Positions 42,762 through 53,028 of a DNA stretch of 64,000 nt are shown here, piece after piece (position 1 is the stretch's first letter; each line of letters begins with the position of its first letter). The translations under genes were made by a program, and so were the position numbers. This stretch comes from Sambucus nigra (lineage: Eukaryota; Streptophyta; Magnoliopsida; Dipsacales; Adoxaceae). The notes below the pieces were generated by a model that saw nothing but the letters and a program-made list of their open reading frames with translations, was not told the DNA's origin and ran no database searches. Location of the stretch: positions 530,579,755-530,643,754 of the forward strand of contig OX422215.1 in assembly GCA_949130495.1 (NCBI GenBank). Reading direction: 5' to 3'.

Positions 42762-44478
42762 CAACAAAAAACTATAAAATTTTTGAAAAACAAAGCAAAT
42801 CTTTATTAAAAGGAATATCAAAACTTTATCAGAATTGCACTTCGTGTGTCTTCAAATCATGAAATCCATCAATACTAATGAAACAATTTTTTTTTATAAA
42901 ATAGTTTTTTGGTAACATTTTTTAGGAAATGGTTTATTTTTTATTTTTTCCAAATAGGTATTTTATAAAGTCATTTTGTATAAAGTGTTACAAAAAACAT
43001 TTATATTCTATTTTAAAAAAGTCAACTTTTTTTAAATAACGAAATAATCTTTTTTTGTTAAAACTTTTTTACAAAACATGTGTTTTAAAATAAGTTATAT
43101 CCAACTATTTTGTAATAAAAAAATAATGTATTGGGAAATTGTTTTTTTGGATACTTTTTACAACAAAAGTTTATAAAAAACTATAGCTTGTTATCAAATT
43201 AGATGGTAATAATATTTTAGAGGGGCAAAAGGGTCATTTACTTTCCCTTCTAATTAGTGCCAAGTAAGTTATTAACGGATTTCATTACAAATGGTCCTCA
43301 AATATTAATATAAGAAACAATGACACAATTAAAAATAAGGAAGAATAAGTGCACTCCAAATTACAAATAACTTTAAAAAGTTTGTAGAATGTATTAATTA
43401 AATAAAGTAACTTGTGCGTGACAGAGGGAAAAAAACTTACAAATGGCTTGCTTTATAGGAGGCTGTTTTTATTTTTTTTAGGATCAAATATCGAAAAGTC
43501 TCTCAAACATTTTTTTAATACACATTTAGTCCAATCCTTTTATTTTGTACCAAAAAGTCCCTTATTCTCATATCTTTAAAGGTGTGCGCCAGCGGTATGA
43601 TAAAACTTTTTTGACATGGTGAAGAACTTAAAAAGGCCTGAACTAAACATGTATTAAAAAAAGTTTGAAAGACTATTTGATATATGCCTTTTTTTTAAGC
43701 AGATAAAGAAGAAGAGGAGAAATCCGTTAAATAATTAAGATGCTGGAGAAGTGGATGGGAAAAAAGGGGCTCTCACTTAATAGGCGGATGGACTCAGTTA
43801 TAAATTGAAGACGTGTTGTAGAATAAAAGATAAATAACTATTCCATATTTTTAGACCTTATACTTTCGAAAGTGTACTCGTACTCATAGATACACACATA
43901 TATCATAAAGCAGCAATATAGAAATTTAGATCTCCCCCCCCCCCCCCCAAAAAAAAAAAGTAGTGTTAATTTATAAAATAAAATAAAATAAAATAAAAAC
44001 AATGTTAAAATATATATATATTCAGTCCGTCCAAAATAAAAATTCAGCGCACCCCAAATAGAATTTTTGATGATTTTTCTCAAAATAATTTAAATAATCT
44101 TAAGATAGTCTATTCTGACGCGAATTCCTGGATCCTCCACAGGCACTGGGAGCCCCTATGTGGCTTCGTGATCATAAATATCTATTTACATGTTACATAT
44201 ACAGTAAGATATATACCAACACACACATGCGTATATAAAACAAATTTGAGAGAGATGGTGTGAAAACAATACTTTTTTAAGTTGGGTCGAAGTTTATTGA
44301 ACCATCGGACGCGACAAGAATTTCCAGTACGTTGTAAGAGGCCTTTGGATCGAATGGAGCTCCAGTATCTGGGGCCATATTTGTTGACATGATTAATGAG
44401 CACCTCATCTTCTTCTGCTTTCCATGGCCCTTTTCTCATTTCTCCGATTTCACCAACTAACATTATATTCGCTTCCAT
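42402..44478 (-). CDS. DUO1-like R2R3-MYB transcription factor gene (N-terminal DNA-binding part)
   Basis: Two exons on the minus strand (44478-44273 and 42588-42402) join in phase to 131 codons with a full R2R3 DNA-binding domain. R2 (residues ~15-67) has tryptophans at 19, 39 and 59 and K-G-P-W-K-A-E-E-D-E-V-L-I-N-H-V, S-S-I-R-S-K-G-L-L-Q-R-T-G. R3 (~70-118) has the usual F..W..W pattern and G-R-T-D-N-D-V-K-N-F-W. The R-S-K-G-L-L-Q-R-T-G run and the extra lysine before F-S-A-E-E-E between R2 and R3 are typical of DUO1, the male-germline MYB of plants. Oddities: G-N-S-C-R replaces the near-universal G-K-S-C-R in the R2 recognition helix (the lysine equivalent to c-Myb K128, a base contact), intron 1 is 1684 bp and full of transposon sequence, and no acidic C-terminal activation region is found. 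It is either a diverged paralogue or a decaying copy. Confidence 0.8.
42673..42760 (+). mobile_element. Possible hAT-like terminal sequence in the MYB intron
   Basis: CAGGGACGAAACCAGGATTT followed by a G8CC run resembles the ends of non-autonomous plant hAT-like elements with a CAGGGNCGGANCCAGGATTT-type start. A possible partner end, GAATTCCTGGATCCTCC followed by CACTG, lies at 44122-44148 in opposite orientation. I see no matching 8 bp target duplication, so the pairing is unproven. Confidence 0.35.
43481..43692. mobile_element. Fold-back MITE in the MYB intron
   Basis: The first ~55 bases (ATCAAATA...GTCTCTCAAAC...AATACACATTTAGTCC) are mirrored as reverse complement in the last ~55 (about 43638-43692). 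The arms are roughly 80 percent complementary and the whole is about 212 bp. No coding capacity. This matches the general form of a stem-loop MITE; the superfamily cannot be told without a target duplication. Confidence 0.65.
43931..43965. repeat. C run followed by A run
   Basis: About 15 C then 10 A bases. The region lies within the MYB intron and has no other feature. Confidence 0.7.
44273..44478 (-). CDS. DUO1-like MYB exon 1 (R2 repeat)
   Basis: ATG at 44478-44476, 68 codons plus two bases, ending before GTATTG at 44272. An alternative start at M6 or M14 would also keep R2 whole. The donor fits the gene model because exon 2 supplies the third base and restores L-K-N, as in DUO1. Confidence 0.8.
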
Positions 44479-44611
44479 TCAATCACAAATGCATAGATTT
44501 TTGTATGCCTTTGTTTTTGTTTCGTCAAACCGACTACAAAAGCAAATATGTAACTCAACCCTTACATATTTCAAAAGCATTAAAACAAAGAATTAAAACA
44601 TGCCATCTATA

Positions 44612-44645
44612 TTATACCTCTAATACAGTTGTATTAGAGGTATAA
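44612..44645. repeat. Perfect 15 bp inverted repeat upstream of the MYB start
   Basis: TTATACCTCTAATAC at 44612-44626 is mirrored exactly at 44631-44645 around an AGTT loop. It lies 134-167 bp upstream of the MYB start codon and contains a TATA-like TATAATATA on the minus strand at its edge. It may be the core of a tiny fold-back element or a promoter structure. Confidence 0.75.
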
Positions 44646-44941
44646 ATGCAATTTATTATCAACCCTTGCATCTCCCTTACGCAATTCGATGGACCTTACA
44701 TCTTCGTTTTCCTTCCAAACGTCTGTTCCAAAGCAGACCTTATATATCCCTAATCCCCTCCAAACGTTGCATAGAATGGAATTTGTAAAGCTATCTCCAG
44801 CTTAATAAATTTTTTTAATAAAAATATTATTTTAATAGAAAATAATATTTTTAATAAATTTAAAAAAATGCATTGTTAAAAAATATTATTTTAATATACA
44901 AATTATATATATTTTAAAAAAAACTATTTTAAAAAATAAAA
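44646..44941. other. Upstream flank of the MYB gene
   Basis: AT-rich, with no gene or repeat recognised apart from A/T runs. It would contain the distal MYB promoter. Confidence 0.35.
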
Positions 44942-45540
44942 GTTAGTATAAACGAAAAATCTTTTTTTTCCATTTTAAACAGTTTTAAGAGATACAAAAA
45001 ATATTTTAAATATTGTAAAATTAAAAAAAAATAATAAGTTTAAAAATAAGGGGTGCCACTAGCGCAGACCTTTAAAAATAAGAGAATATTGAATAAATGG
45101 GTGTTTGAGGGACTAAATGGGATAAAAATAATAATAATAAAAAAATTCTTATTAAAATAGTTTTTTTTTTAACCTAAACAGCTTTAAGAAATACAAAAAG
45201 TATTTTAACTGATTTAAAAAAAATGAAGTTTAAAAAATAAGGGGTGTCGCTGGTGCTGACCTTTAAAAATAAGAGAATATTACGTAAATAGGTGTTTGAG
45301 GGACTAAATGAGTTAAACATAATAATTTTTTTTATTATAATTGTTTTTTAACTTAAACAGTTTTAAGAAATAAAAAAACTGTTTTCAATATTGTAAAATT
45401 TAAAAAAAATTAAGTTTAAAAATAATGGGTGCCGCTGGTGTAGATCTTTATAAATAAGAGAATATTGAGTAAATGAGTGTTTGGGAAACTAAATGAGTTA
45501 AAAATATATTTTTTTAAAAATTCTTATTAAAATAGTTTTG
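44942..45540. repeat. Three-copy tandem repeat of about 185-191 bp
   Basis: Three successive units each contain GGGTGYC(A/G)CT, GACCTTTAAAAATAAGAGAATATT, then GTGTTTGAGGGACTAAATG-like sequence, starting at about 45050, 45241 and 45426. Each is preceded by a T/A-rich part with AAACAGTTTTAAGAAATA. The spacing is 191 then 185 bp. A short satellite seed or tandemly duplicated MITE would explain it. Confidence 0.75.
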
Positions 45541-45669
45541 TTTTTAAAAAATATATTTTTATTGAAAATTCGAATTTGTATTTTTTTGAAAAAAATTGTT
45601 TAAAAAAATAAAGTGCTAACTAGATAAATGAGATGCCAACTATACAAATAAGGACAAATGAGGTTGCTA

Positions 45670-45706
45670 ACTAGACAACCCGGTACTAGCTCCCGGGTTG
45701 TCTAGT
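45670..45706. repeat. Perfect 14 bp inverted repeat
   Basis: ACTAGACAACCCGG (45670-45683) is mirrored exactly at 45693-45706 with a nine-base loop. Nearby, CTAACTAGA occurs twice (about 45617 and 45667). Probably the end of a small element or a replication slip product. Confidence 0.7.
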
Positions 45707-45738
45707 ATTATTCCATTAAATATGGGTGCTGGTAAGGG

Positions 45739-46410
45739 TAGGGCCGTCTGAAGCAAAATTGGGGCCCTAGGCTAGAAAATAATATGGGGCCCTTTTTTTT
45801 TATAAAAATTATTATATTATATTAAATATATGTTACATTTTCTCAATAATTGTTTTTATTAAATAGATTCATTAAAATTTATTTTTCTTTCTTTTTGAGA
45901 TGGAAAATCATGAATTATATTTTTGTATTCAGGGTTTGCTACGATATTTTTTTCAATGGATAATATAGCTAACCCATTTAATCTTTCTTACGACATAGTC
46001 GATCTTCTAATTATTTCACATTAACAAACAAATACTATTATAGAACAATAAAACCTGGTAACGCTGATGTATATACAATCTGATTGTACAAACAACAAAC
46101 TTCTCCAATTGAAAAAATAAATTTTCACTTTCAATATGTCAACATTTAAAAACATATTAATAACATAATCATTTAGGTTTAAACAATTTCATAAGAAAAA
46201 AGAGAGAAAAAAATTAAATAAAATATAATAACATTAACAATATAATATACATATAGTATATATATATATAAAACAAACCTTGTATGGGAGAAGTTTTATA
46301 GAGTCACCAGATCGTTTTTTTAATGTGTTGTGCATATTCTTTTTTTTGTATATCAAGATAATCTTGCCAAGTTGAAATTTTTTGTAAAGAGTTTTTGTGC
46401 AAATAAAATG

Positions 46411-46450
<40 letters not shown>

Positions 46451-46657
46451 ACAGATGGTAGAGAGAGAGAGAGAGAGATATGAAACGATTGGTACTTTAA
46501 AACAAAGATTAATGGGTTTAGTTAGTGGGTTATTTTTAATAGCCTTGAAAATAGGAAGTGTTTTTACTTTTTTCCATGGGTATATTTATTTATATATAAT
46601 ATAATAAACAGTTATTAAACTTAGGGGCCCTCAAATATGGTGGGGCCCTAGGAGATG
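45739..46657. mobile_element. Candidate non-autonomous hAT-like remnant
   Basis: The left part TAGGGCCGTCTGAAG...GGGGCCCTAGG is mirrored near the right end by GGGGCCCTC...GGGGCCCTAGG (46624-46652). GGTAAGGG occurs on both sides (45731-45738 and 46658-46665), which would be an 8 bp target duplication as hAT elements make. The ends do not line up perfectly (about six extra bases on the right). There is no coding sequence inside; a GA repeat lies at 46415-46478. Confidence 0.4.
46415..46478. repeat. (AG)n microsatellite, two runs
   Basis: A run of about 33 bases (46415-46447) and a second of about 18 (46460-46478) separated by a 12-base unique stretch. Confidence 0.85.
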
Positions 46658-46819
46658 GGTAAGGGACCTTGTAGTTTTTAGTTTGAGCCCTTTCGTTATG
46701 TTAAAATTTAAATCCTATATTATTGTCAAGTTAATTAGTAAGGGCACTTCTTTTAAAATTTTAAAACCCTAAAATATTCTTAAATTCTCAACTTGTCTCT
46801 CTTTCGGCTCTGAACTCTC

Positions 46820-46951
46820 GTCCCCATTTGTTCAAGACTCCATGGTCTCTGCTTTTCTTCTCTCTCTGTGTATACACACACACACACACACACAATAGTT
46901 TAGTTTTTTTTATTACAAAGTTACCACAATCAATAAATCCCTCACTATACA
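46820..46951 (+). repeat. Left edge of the duplicated block, locus 2
   Basis: It matches 4284-4429 from TCCCCATTTG on, with a shorter AC run at about 46875-46892. Upstream of 46820 there is no match to the left flank of locus 1, so 46820 is the breakpoint of the duplication. Confidence 0.75.
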
Positions 46952-47363
46952 TGTGGGTACCTCGATTAATTATTCTGGCCCAGATGAGTAGCCTGATTAA
47001 GTTCGGTCCAATGTCTAAAGGCCTCCTGCATAACTAATTCAGTTATGACCCATTCAACCCCTAAAATCTCTCAAGAGATATTCTAGGGATCATGGGTTAA
47101 TGTGGAGGAGTCCAATACCTCCACTCTCAGAGAAATTACATGTATATATTAAACCCTCAGCCCGGGGCAAAGGGCACGTAATTATAAACACTCCCCCGGA
47201 GTAAAGAGAAATAAGAAACAGAGATCAGCACCGTGGATGTAGGCCATTTTATCGAACCACGTATATCTTGTGTCATGTGTGATTGTAGTTATTTTGTGTT
47301 CTTCATTTATTCTGCTAATTGTATTAGCTTATTATTTTTGTGTTGAGATTTATTGTCACCACA
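46952..47363 (+). mobile_element. Tat 5' LTR, locus 2 (412 bp)
   Basis: Same start TGTGGGTACC, end CACCACA and length as 4430-4841, with scattered substitutions. Confidence 0.85.
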
Positions 47364-47365
47364 AT

Positions 47366-47381
47366 TGGCGTCGTCTGTGGG
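47366..47381 (+). promoter_or_regulatory. Tat primer-binding site, locus 2
   Basis: TGGCGTCGTCTGTGGG, one change (C to T) from the locus 1 site within the conserved first bases. Confidence 0.7.
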
Positions 47382-47430
47382 AAGCGATTTTTTTTTCTTT
47401 GAAGAAAGCCTTAACCATCAAGAACCTAAA

Positions 47431-48422
47431 ATGTCTGGTCACAGCGGTAATTCCCTTTAAGCAGGGAATATTCAAGAGCAACCCATTCCTCTGAGGGTTA
47501 GATCCGAAGTTCGACGTTCAAACCCAAGGTCTTGCCCAAAACGATAGGCCTCAGAAGAGAGCCAGAGACTAGAAAGGTCGACGCAAGTTTCCAGGCTTAT
47601 GGATGCCTACGAGGATAGACTCCAAGAGCAAGAGGAAGCTACTTGTAAGTAGGGAGCTGAGAACGCTCGCCTCAAGAGAAAACTGGAAAATATGGAGAGA
47701 TAACTCCATCTAAGCATGAGGTAACGTCACTATCGCACTCCTAGACCTCAGGCGAGCAAGTCTCGTAGTCGAGGAAGGAGTCCAAGACATGGGCATCAAA
47801 AAATCGAGGGACATAGGTCAGATGACGACTTATCCAAGCAACATCAATCAGCTCGCCGTTATAGGAGACCAGGCCGAGGGAACGATGACATACGAAATTT
47901 GGTTCGAAGAGAAATGGACCAACACCCAGCGCATCGGTGTGTTGGGTCGACTAAAGAGCTGGCCAGGCGAGCTCTTAGGACCCAGATGAAATCCCCTTTC
48001 TCAAGGGAGATAGAAGAAGAAGAAGAAGCCCCTAAGAAGTTCGCAATGCCTAGGTTTAAGATCTACGGTGGAAAGACCAACCCTATCGACCATGTTAGGC
48101 AGTATAGGTAGCCTAGGAACCATTGGAATCACAGGGACGCATTAATGTGCAAGATCATTCTGACGCGCTTATACGATGTGTCTCAAAAGTGGTTTGAGAG
48201 ACTACCTCACCGATCCATCGGGAGCTTCGAGTCCCAGGCAGAGCTCTTCATAGCTCGCTTCATTACCAGCATCTCCCACCCGAATAGGATGGATTCTTTG
48301 TTGACAATAAAGATAATGCCCCAGGAGAGCCTCAAGGACGACGCGAAAAGAAATTGGGATCTATTCAAAGAGATGGAGGACTACTCGGAGCAGGTCTCTG
48401 TGGCGTCCTTTAAGATTGGTTT
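47431..48422 (+). pseudogene. Tat gag, locus 2, interrupted by copia C
   Basis: Same frame and domains as 4909-5897: coiled coil, S/R-rich stretch, capsid motifs W-F-E-R-L-P-H-R-S and S-F-E-S. It shares some stops (for example after M-E-R near 47702) with locus 1 but lacks the stop at 5488 of that copy and has its own (near 48110). It is cut by the copia C LTR at 48423, the same position as in locus 1. Confidence 0.8.
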
Positions 48423-49442
48423 TGTAAAAGGAAAATAATCCCAAAGGGTGGTTTTCACAAACTTCCATTTTTAAACCAATTTTAGTTCATCCCTAAAATA
48501 TGCAACTACGTGTCAATACAAAAAAGATATAGCACGCGACACAATAATTCAGGAAAAATCCCCGAAGGGAAAATCCTTTTATTTCTAGAATTTTGAAAAT
48601 TTTACAAGACCATTGACTTACATACAACCTGATAATCGCCCACAAGTGTAACGCACAGTGTCTTCACCAAACCTTCAAAGTAACGGCTAGAAATCTGTAG
48701 TGGTTCACGCGCAGCTATACCACAAGGACCGCAGCTCAAAAAACTCCATAGAGACTCCCTCCATAATAGCACGTAGCTCTCGGTTGTAGAGATCTCCCCA
48801 CAAAGGATGAACAGAAGAAAATCAATGTTCTTGAACACCAAAATAATTCACCAAAGCATATGGGGATTTTGTGAATTGAAAATAGAAGGGGACTAAACCA
48901 TTAACGAAGAAGTCAAAAGGATTTTGCAGTTTCGCAGTTTTCTATCTTTCAAAACACTGGGACTTCTTAACGAAAACAAAACCATTTAATGAGTATTTAT
49001 ACAAAATCGTGTAGCCTCGGTATATGAGCTCGTTCGAACGAGAAAGAGATCTTGCGCGAATGACATATGCATGTCGTTCAAGCGAGATCGCGTGACAATG
49101 CAATGTCGTTTGAACGATAGAGCAAACTCGTTTGAACGACTGTTACGTCCAAAAATATTATTTTTAATGTCCGCTCCAATACTTAGACGAAATACTCATT
49201 CTCAAATTTTGACGAAAAAGTACGCTCCAACGCTTAGAAAATATTTTGTAAAAATATCCCAAAAGCTCTAAGTGTAAAGTTAAGGTATTAAAAACATAAC
49301 CTTACCAAACTAAACTTTGGAGAGTCTTTTTGATGAAGAACTTGATATTCGGATCTGTCTTTGATGCTTGAATGTTCTTCGACGGTGTAGCGGTATACGA
49401 CATATTAAATTGATAACGGACTTATAAAATAATGTCCTTACA
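48423..49442 (-). mobile_element. Copia C 3' LTR, locus 2 (1020 bp)
   Basis: Same ends and length as 5898-6917. The hairpin CCC-TTCG-GGG is perfect here (48560-48569, minus strand), after AATAAAAGG. TCGTTTGAACGA motifs lie at about 49105-49140. Confidence 0.85.
48560..48569 (-). terminator. Post-poly(A) hairpin with TTCG loop in the copia C LTR
   Basis: CCCTTCGGGG on the minus strand, just after the poly(A) signal. A C(UUCG)G loop is exceptionally stable in RNA (established). Other C copies have decayed versions (6035-6044, 55509-55517). Confidence 0.65.
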
Positions 49443-49772
49443 AATCTCCCCCCATGTCTATGTCGGTACATACATAAAAACATCTGAATTATCAAATACT
49501 AAAAAAGCCTATACAAATCTACCATCCCATGAATAAATTTGGATGATCTCAAACTTTTCTTCAAAACTCTTCAACTTCAAATTTCAATGATTTTCTCATC
49601 AGGGTGTGCAACATAATGATCTTCAATCTTTGTATCTGCACACATGAGACAAAGCAAATACCTTCGTGACACATCAAGTTTGAAATGATATAAGAATAAA
49701 TCAGTAATAAATAAAATCTACCCAATGCAAACTCCCCCATAACATGATAATTCTTTCTCCCCCTTTTTATGA
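49443..49772 (-). mobile_element. Copia C internal remnant, locus 2
   Basis: It matches 6918-7248 and then stops at TTTTTATGA, joined to the middle of a copia B LTR. Relative to locus 1 about 1.8 kb is deleted. Confidence 0.75.
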
Positions 49773-50026
49773 CGCCCTTAAACATCCATATCTAGCCTTC
49801 TTTCACTGTTTTGACTTCACTTTCATACCACTTGCATTTCGGGCCTAAAATTATGGAACGTGAAGTCGTTGAGGCATATGTGGGACACTTGATGGAGATG
49901 ATGAATGCATGATTCCCAGAATTTGGATTGAGACTGTCGTATGAGATCGTGCAGAGACATATCAAATGTAGCGGCGTACGACATATACAAATGTAAGATA
50001 ACGGACCTGAGAAATATGTCCTTACA
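49773..50026 (-). mobile_element. Copia B 3' LTR, first 254 bp only, locus 2
   Basis: It matches 9053-9305 with LTR start TGTAAGGACATA at 50026. The rest of the LTR is missing at the deletion junction 49772/49773. Confidence 0.75.
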
Positions 50027-51588
50027 AATCTCTCCCTATGTCTATGCCGGTACATACATAAAAAATCCGAATTATGCAAACTCCAAAAAACAAATGACAT
50101 TTAACATAATATCCCCATTAAACCCTCGAACTGAGAATACTAAATGACATGTCTTCAATAAAACTTCAAAATCTTCAAATCTTCAACATTCTAGAAACTC
50201 CCAAAGCTTTTCTCATCAGGGTGTGCAATCCAATAGATATCGACTTTGTACCTACACATATGAGACAACGAAAAAACCCGTGACACGCAACAATTTGATT
50301 TATAACGATATGCAAAGATCAAATATCAATTACGTTTAAGCAAATCATAGATAAATCATTCTCCCTCATTCTCCACCATAATTCATTCTCCCCATTTTTA
50401 TGATGTCCCCAAATAGACAGATATGAGAAGCATAAATTTGGAAAATGTCAGAATTTTTTTTATTTTATTTTAAAATTTTCAAATTATTACTCAAAATATA
50501 CAACAAAGAATCAAAGAATCTTCTATTTTTGAATTTTTCAAAATTTGTACACAATATATATACAAAACGAATTCACACCATGAAAGAACACAAAAACAAC
50601 CAAGTTGATGATAGCGTAAGTGTAGGGGTGTGAACACATTCGATAGGTAACTGAACTCAATCAATCACATGTGCACGATGCATACGTGTACTCTTAACGA
50701 ATGAACATCAAAAGTTTCCTTAGGTGTAAAAATTATTGAATTTAGATGACATATTCTTAATCAAGTCAATAAATCAAAGTAAAAGTGATTTCCACACCAA
50801 TAACGTCCAAAACTATTTAGCACTTTTTCAAGATTTTCAAGGACATGCAAACCCGTTTATATTTTCCAACCAAACTCCCTCAGATATATATATATATATT
50901 TTTTTAGGTGCTAAAAAATATTCTCAAACTTTGGAGAATTGATGGTGAAAACTAATGGCCCATATTTGGCATGTATTTCTTTTTATTGCCTTCAAATTTT
51001 TTCGGGCTCTTTTAACCTCTTTGGACCCCGGATAATAAAATTCCTCAATTTTTTAGGTCTGTTTTAACGGTGGCTTTAGCGTAAAGGATAAATAATTACC
51101 TTTCGTAGCCCCTCCCCGTTTTTAAAATATCATACAGACTCACCAAAACGGTTTTTACATGCACACCTTTCTTATCTAGTTTTATCACGCTTGGTTCGTT
51201 TTAAGGACATGATTGAAGTGAAAATACCCAACCAACATGTGATAAGACAAGTACAAAAATCAAACAAATCAGTGCATGTGTGAAATAAAGGAAATCATGA
51301 GTCAAACATGTAGGAAGTAACACTAAATTACATCTTAATGACTCCAAACATTATAAATAATATTGATGACAAGATATATTATCTCGAAACACTGTCAAAT
51401 AGTCAAATGAATAAATGCAATGAAATTGTGACTTGGCTATCTCAAATGCTCATCCATAAAAGGTGTAAATACAAAAATCTTTTTGTTCTTTTCCAAATTT
51501 TTTATTAAATCTTTTTGATTTTATTTCAAATAATTTAATCAAAATAAAATCTTTCTGTATTTTTCAAATAAATTTATCAAAATAAAAT
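50027..51588 (-). mobile_element. Copia B internal 3' non-coding region, locus 2 (uninterrupted)
   Basis: It matches 9306-10390 and then continues through the site where Tat-2 sits in locus 1 (near 51130) without a break, so this copy preserves the pre-insertion sequence. Purine tracts near 49760 and 50385, and the conserved AACGGTGGC block near 51066, are present. Confidence 0.75.
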
Positions 51589-52898
51589 CTAAAAGATAAA
51601 ATTTATACAAACAAGATACATACTAGCAATAGGCAAATAATGTCGACATGAATGTTCAAACTCCTTTCTTAAAAACTCCTTCTCTCCTAAATTTCTATTA
51701 TACTTCTTCATTTTCAAGGTCTCGGTGTACAAATATCTAAACGCTTTTTGGAGCTCACTTTCGTCTCCACTTTCACTCTCGCATTTTTCTTCACTTGAAG
51801 AGCTCAAAACATCACTATCGCATTCATGAGAACAATTGTGGGACAAAGAGGGTGTGCTCCCAGAACTCGGAAAAGCAACAGACTTCTCACCACTAGTCTT
51901 ATAATTCTCACTTTCACTACTATCACTAAGTGTGGCGGGCATGGCTACATTCTTTCCTTTCTTTCTAAGCCACGCATGACACTCAAATGACTTATGCCCC
52001 TTACCCCACATTAAAAACAAGTCACATTCTCAAACTCCTCCTCACACTCCTTATCCGAGTCACTCTCTTTTTCCCTCTCACTTCTTTCTTTGGCCTTTCG
52101 TTTCTTTTTATTTTTAATAAAAAAAATTCTTTTCATTGAAAGAATTTTCTTTAGAAATTTTGAGAAACTTTTTTGAAATTTTTCGCAAATAAGGCCAAAT
52201 CATCAACGTCTCCCTCATAATCGGACTCACAAACTTTTTCTTTCTTTTTCTTAAAATGAGTTTTTAAAGCAACGCCTCTATCCTTAGCCTTAATGGTTTG
52301 GGGAAACATGTCAATCTCGTAGGTTTGAAGATCTCCTACAATTTATTCCAACTTAAGTGATCTCAAATTTACCAAAGAGTTCAAAATAGTGACTTTACGA
52401 ATAAAGCATTTTGGAAGAGATCTCAAAATCATTTTAACGACACGCGTGTTATCGATCACCTCACCCAAATTAAAATTTGTGTGAACAATGTCGACAAACG
52501 TGCATAAAAATCATCAAAGCATTCAGACTCGAACATGGTGATAGTCTCAAATTGGGGGGTCAAATTTCGTAACTTTGATTCTTTAACCGCGTTCGTACCC
52601 TCATGTGTCAGTTTCAAAACATCCCATACCTCTTTAGACGTGGCGCACATCATAATTTGGCGGAACTCATCGGGAGTGACAACTCCAGAAATAGCACTCA
52701 GACCACGAGAATTAAAATTAGGCATTTTAAAATCATCTTGAGTCCAGGTTTTAAAGAGGTGATATTATCAATGGTGACTGTGGGAGGTGTCCACCCAATT
52801 TCTCAAAGCAACTAAACACGCTCGTCAATGGATTTTAAACAAGATTTCATACGAGCTTCCCAGTAGGCATAATTAGACCCGTAAAAAATTGGCATCAT
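51589..52898 (-). pseudogene. Copia B gag, locus 2
   Basis: The minus-strand start at 52898 reads M-M-P-I-F-Y-G-S-N-Y-A-Y-W-E-A-R, in frame where locus 1 is shifted. UBN2 motifs follow (P-D-E-F-R-Q-I-M-M, F-D-D-F-Y-A-R-L), then lesions, a knuckle remnant with both N-terminal cysteines changed (W-G-K-G-H-x4-C), an acidic serine-rich tail and the beginning of a coiled coil (E-L-Q-K-A-F-R-Y-L-Y-T-E-T-L-K), ending near 51589. No protease or pol follows before the non-coding 3' region. Confidence 0.75.
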
Positions 52899-53013
52899 AT
52901 TAAATGATGTTCCATTGGAAAAAATGCGAATAAACACAAAATAGATTTTTTTAAAAAATCAATATCACACTATTTTGTGGAAAATAGGAATACGCGATGA
53001 AATAGCGCAACCC

Positions 53014-53025
53014 GCTCTGATACCA
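53014..53025 (-). promoter_or_regulatory. Copia B primer-binding site, locus 2
   Basis: A perfect TGGTATCAGAGC on the minus strand, three bases inside the LTR end. Confidence 0.85.
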
Positions 53026-53028
53026 ATT

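Larger units (their letters stand above)
42589..44272 (-). other. Intron 1 of the DUO1-like MYB gene
   Basis: 1684 bp between R2 and R3 exons. It contains a TA microsatellite (42734-42762), AT-rich hAT-like sequence, a fold-back MITE (43481-43692) and a C run (43936-43950). Related MYB introns at this place are generally short, so most of it is probably inserted DNA (inference). Confidence 0.6.

Noticed and set aside
42673..44148. One complete 1.5 kb hAT element filling the MYB intron
   Set aside because: The two possible ends resemble each other only loosely and no 8 bp target duplication is seen. Only the left end is kept as a weak feature.
4430..48422. Tat-1 and its locus 2 copy as independent insertions of one family
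   Set aside because: They share upstream flank, the copia C insertion site and later junctions, so they are duplicates of a single insertion.
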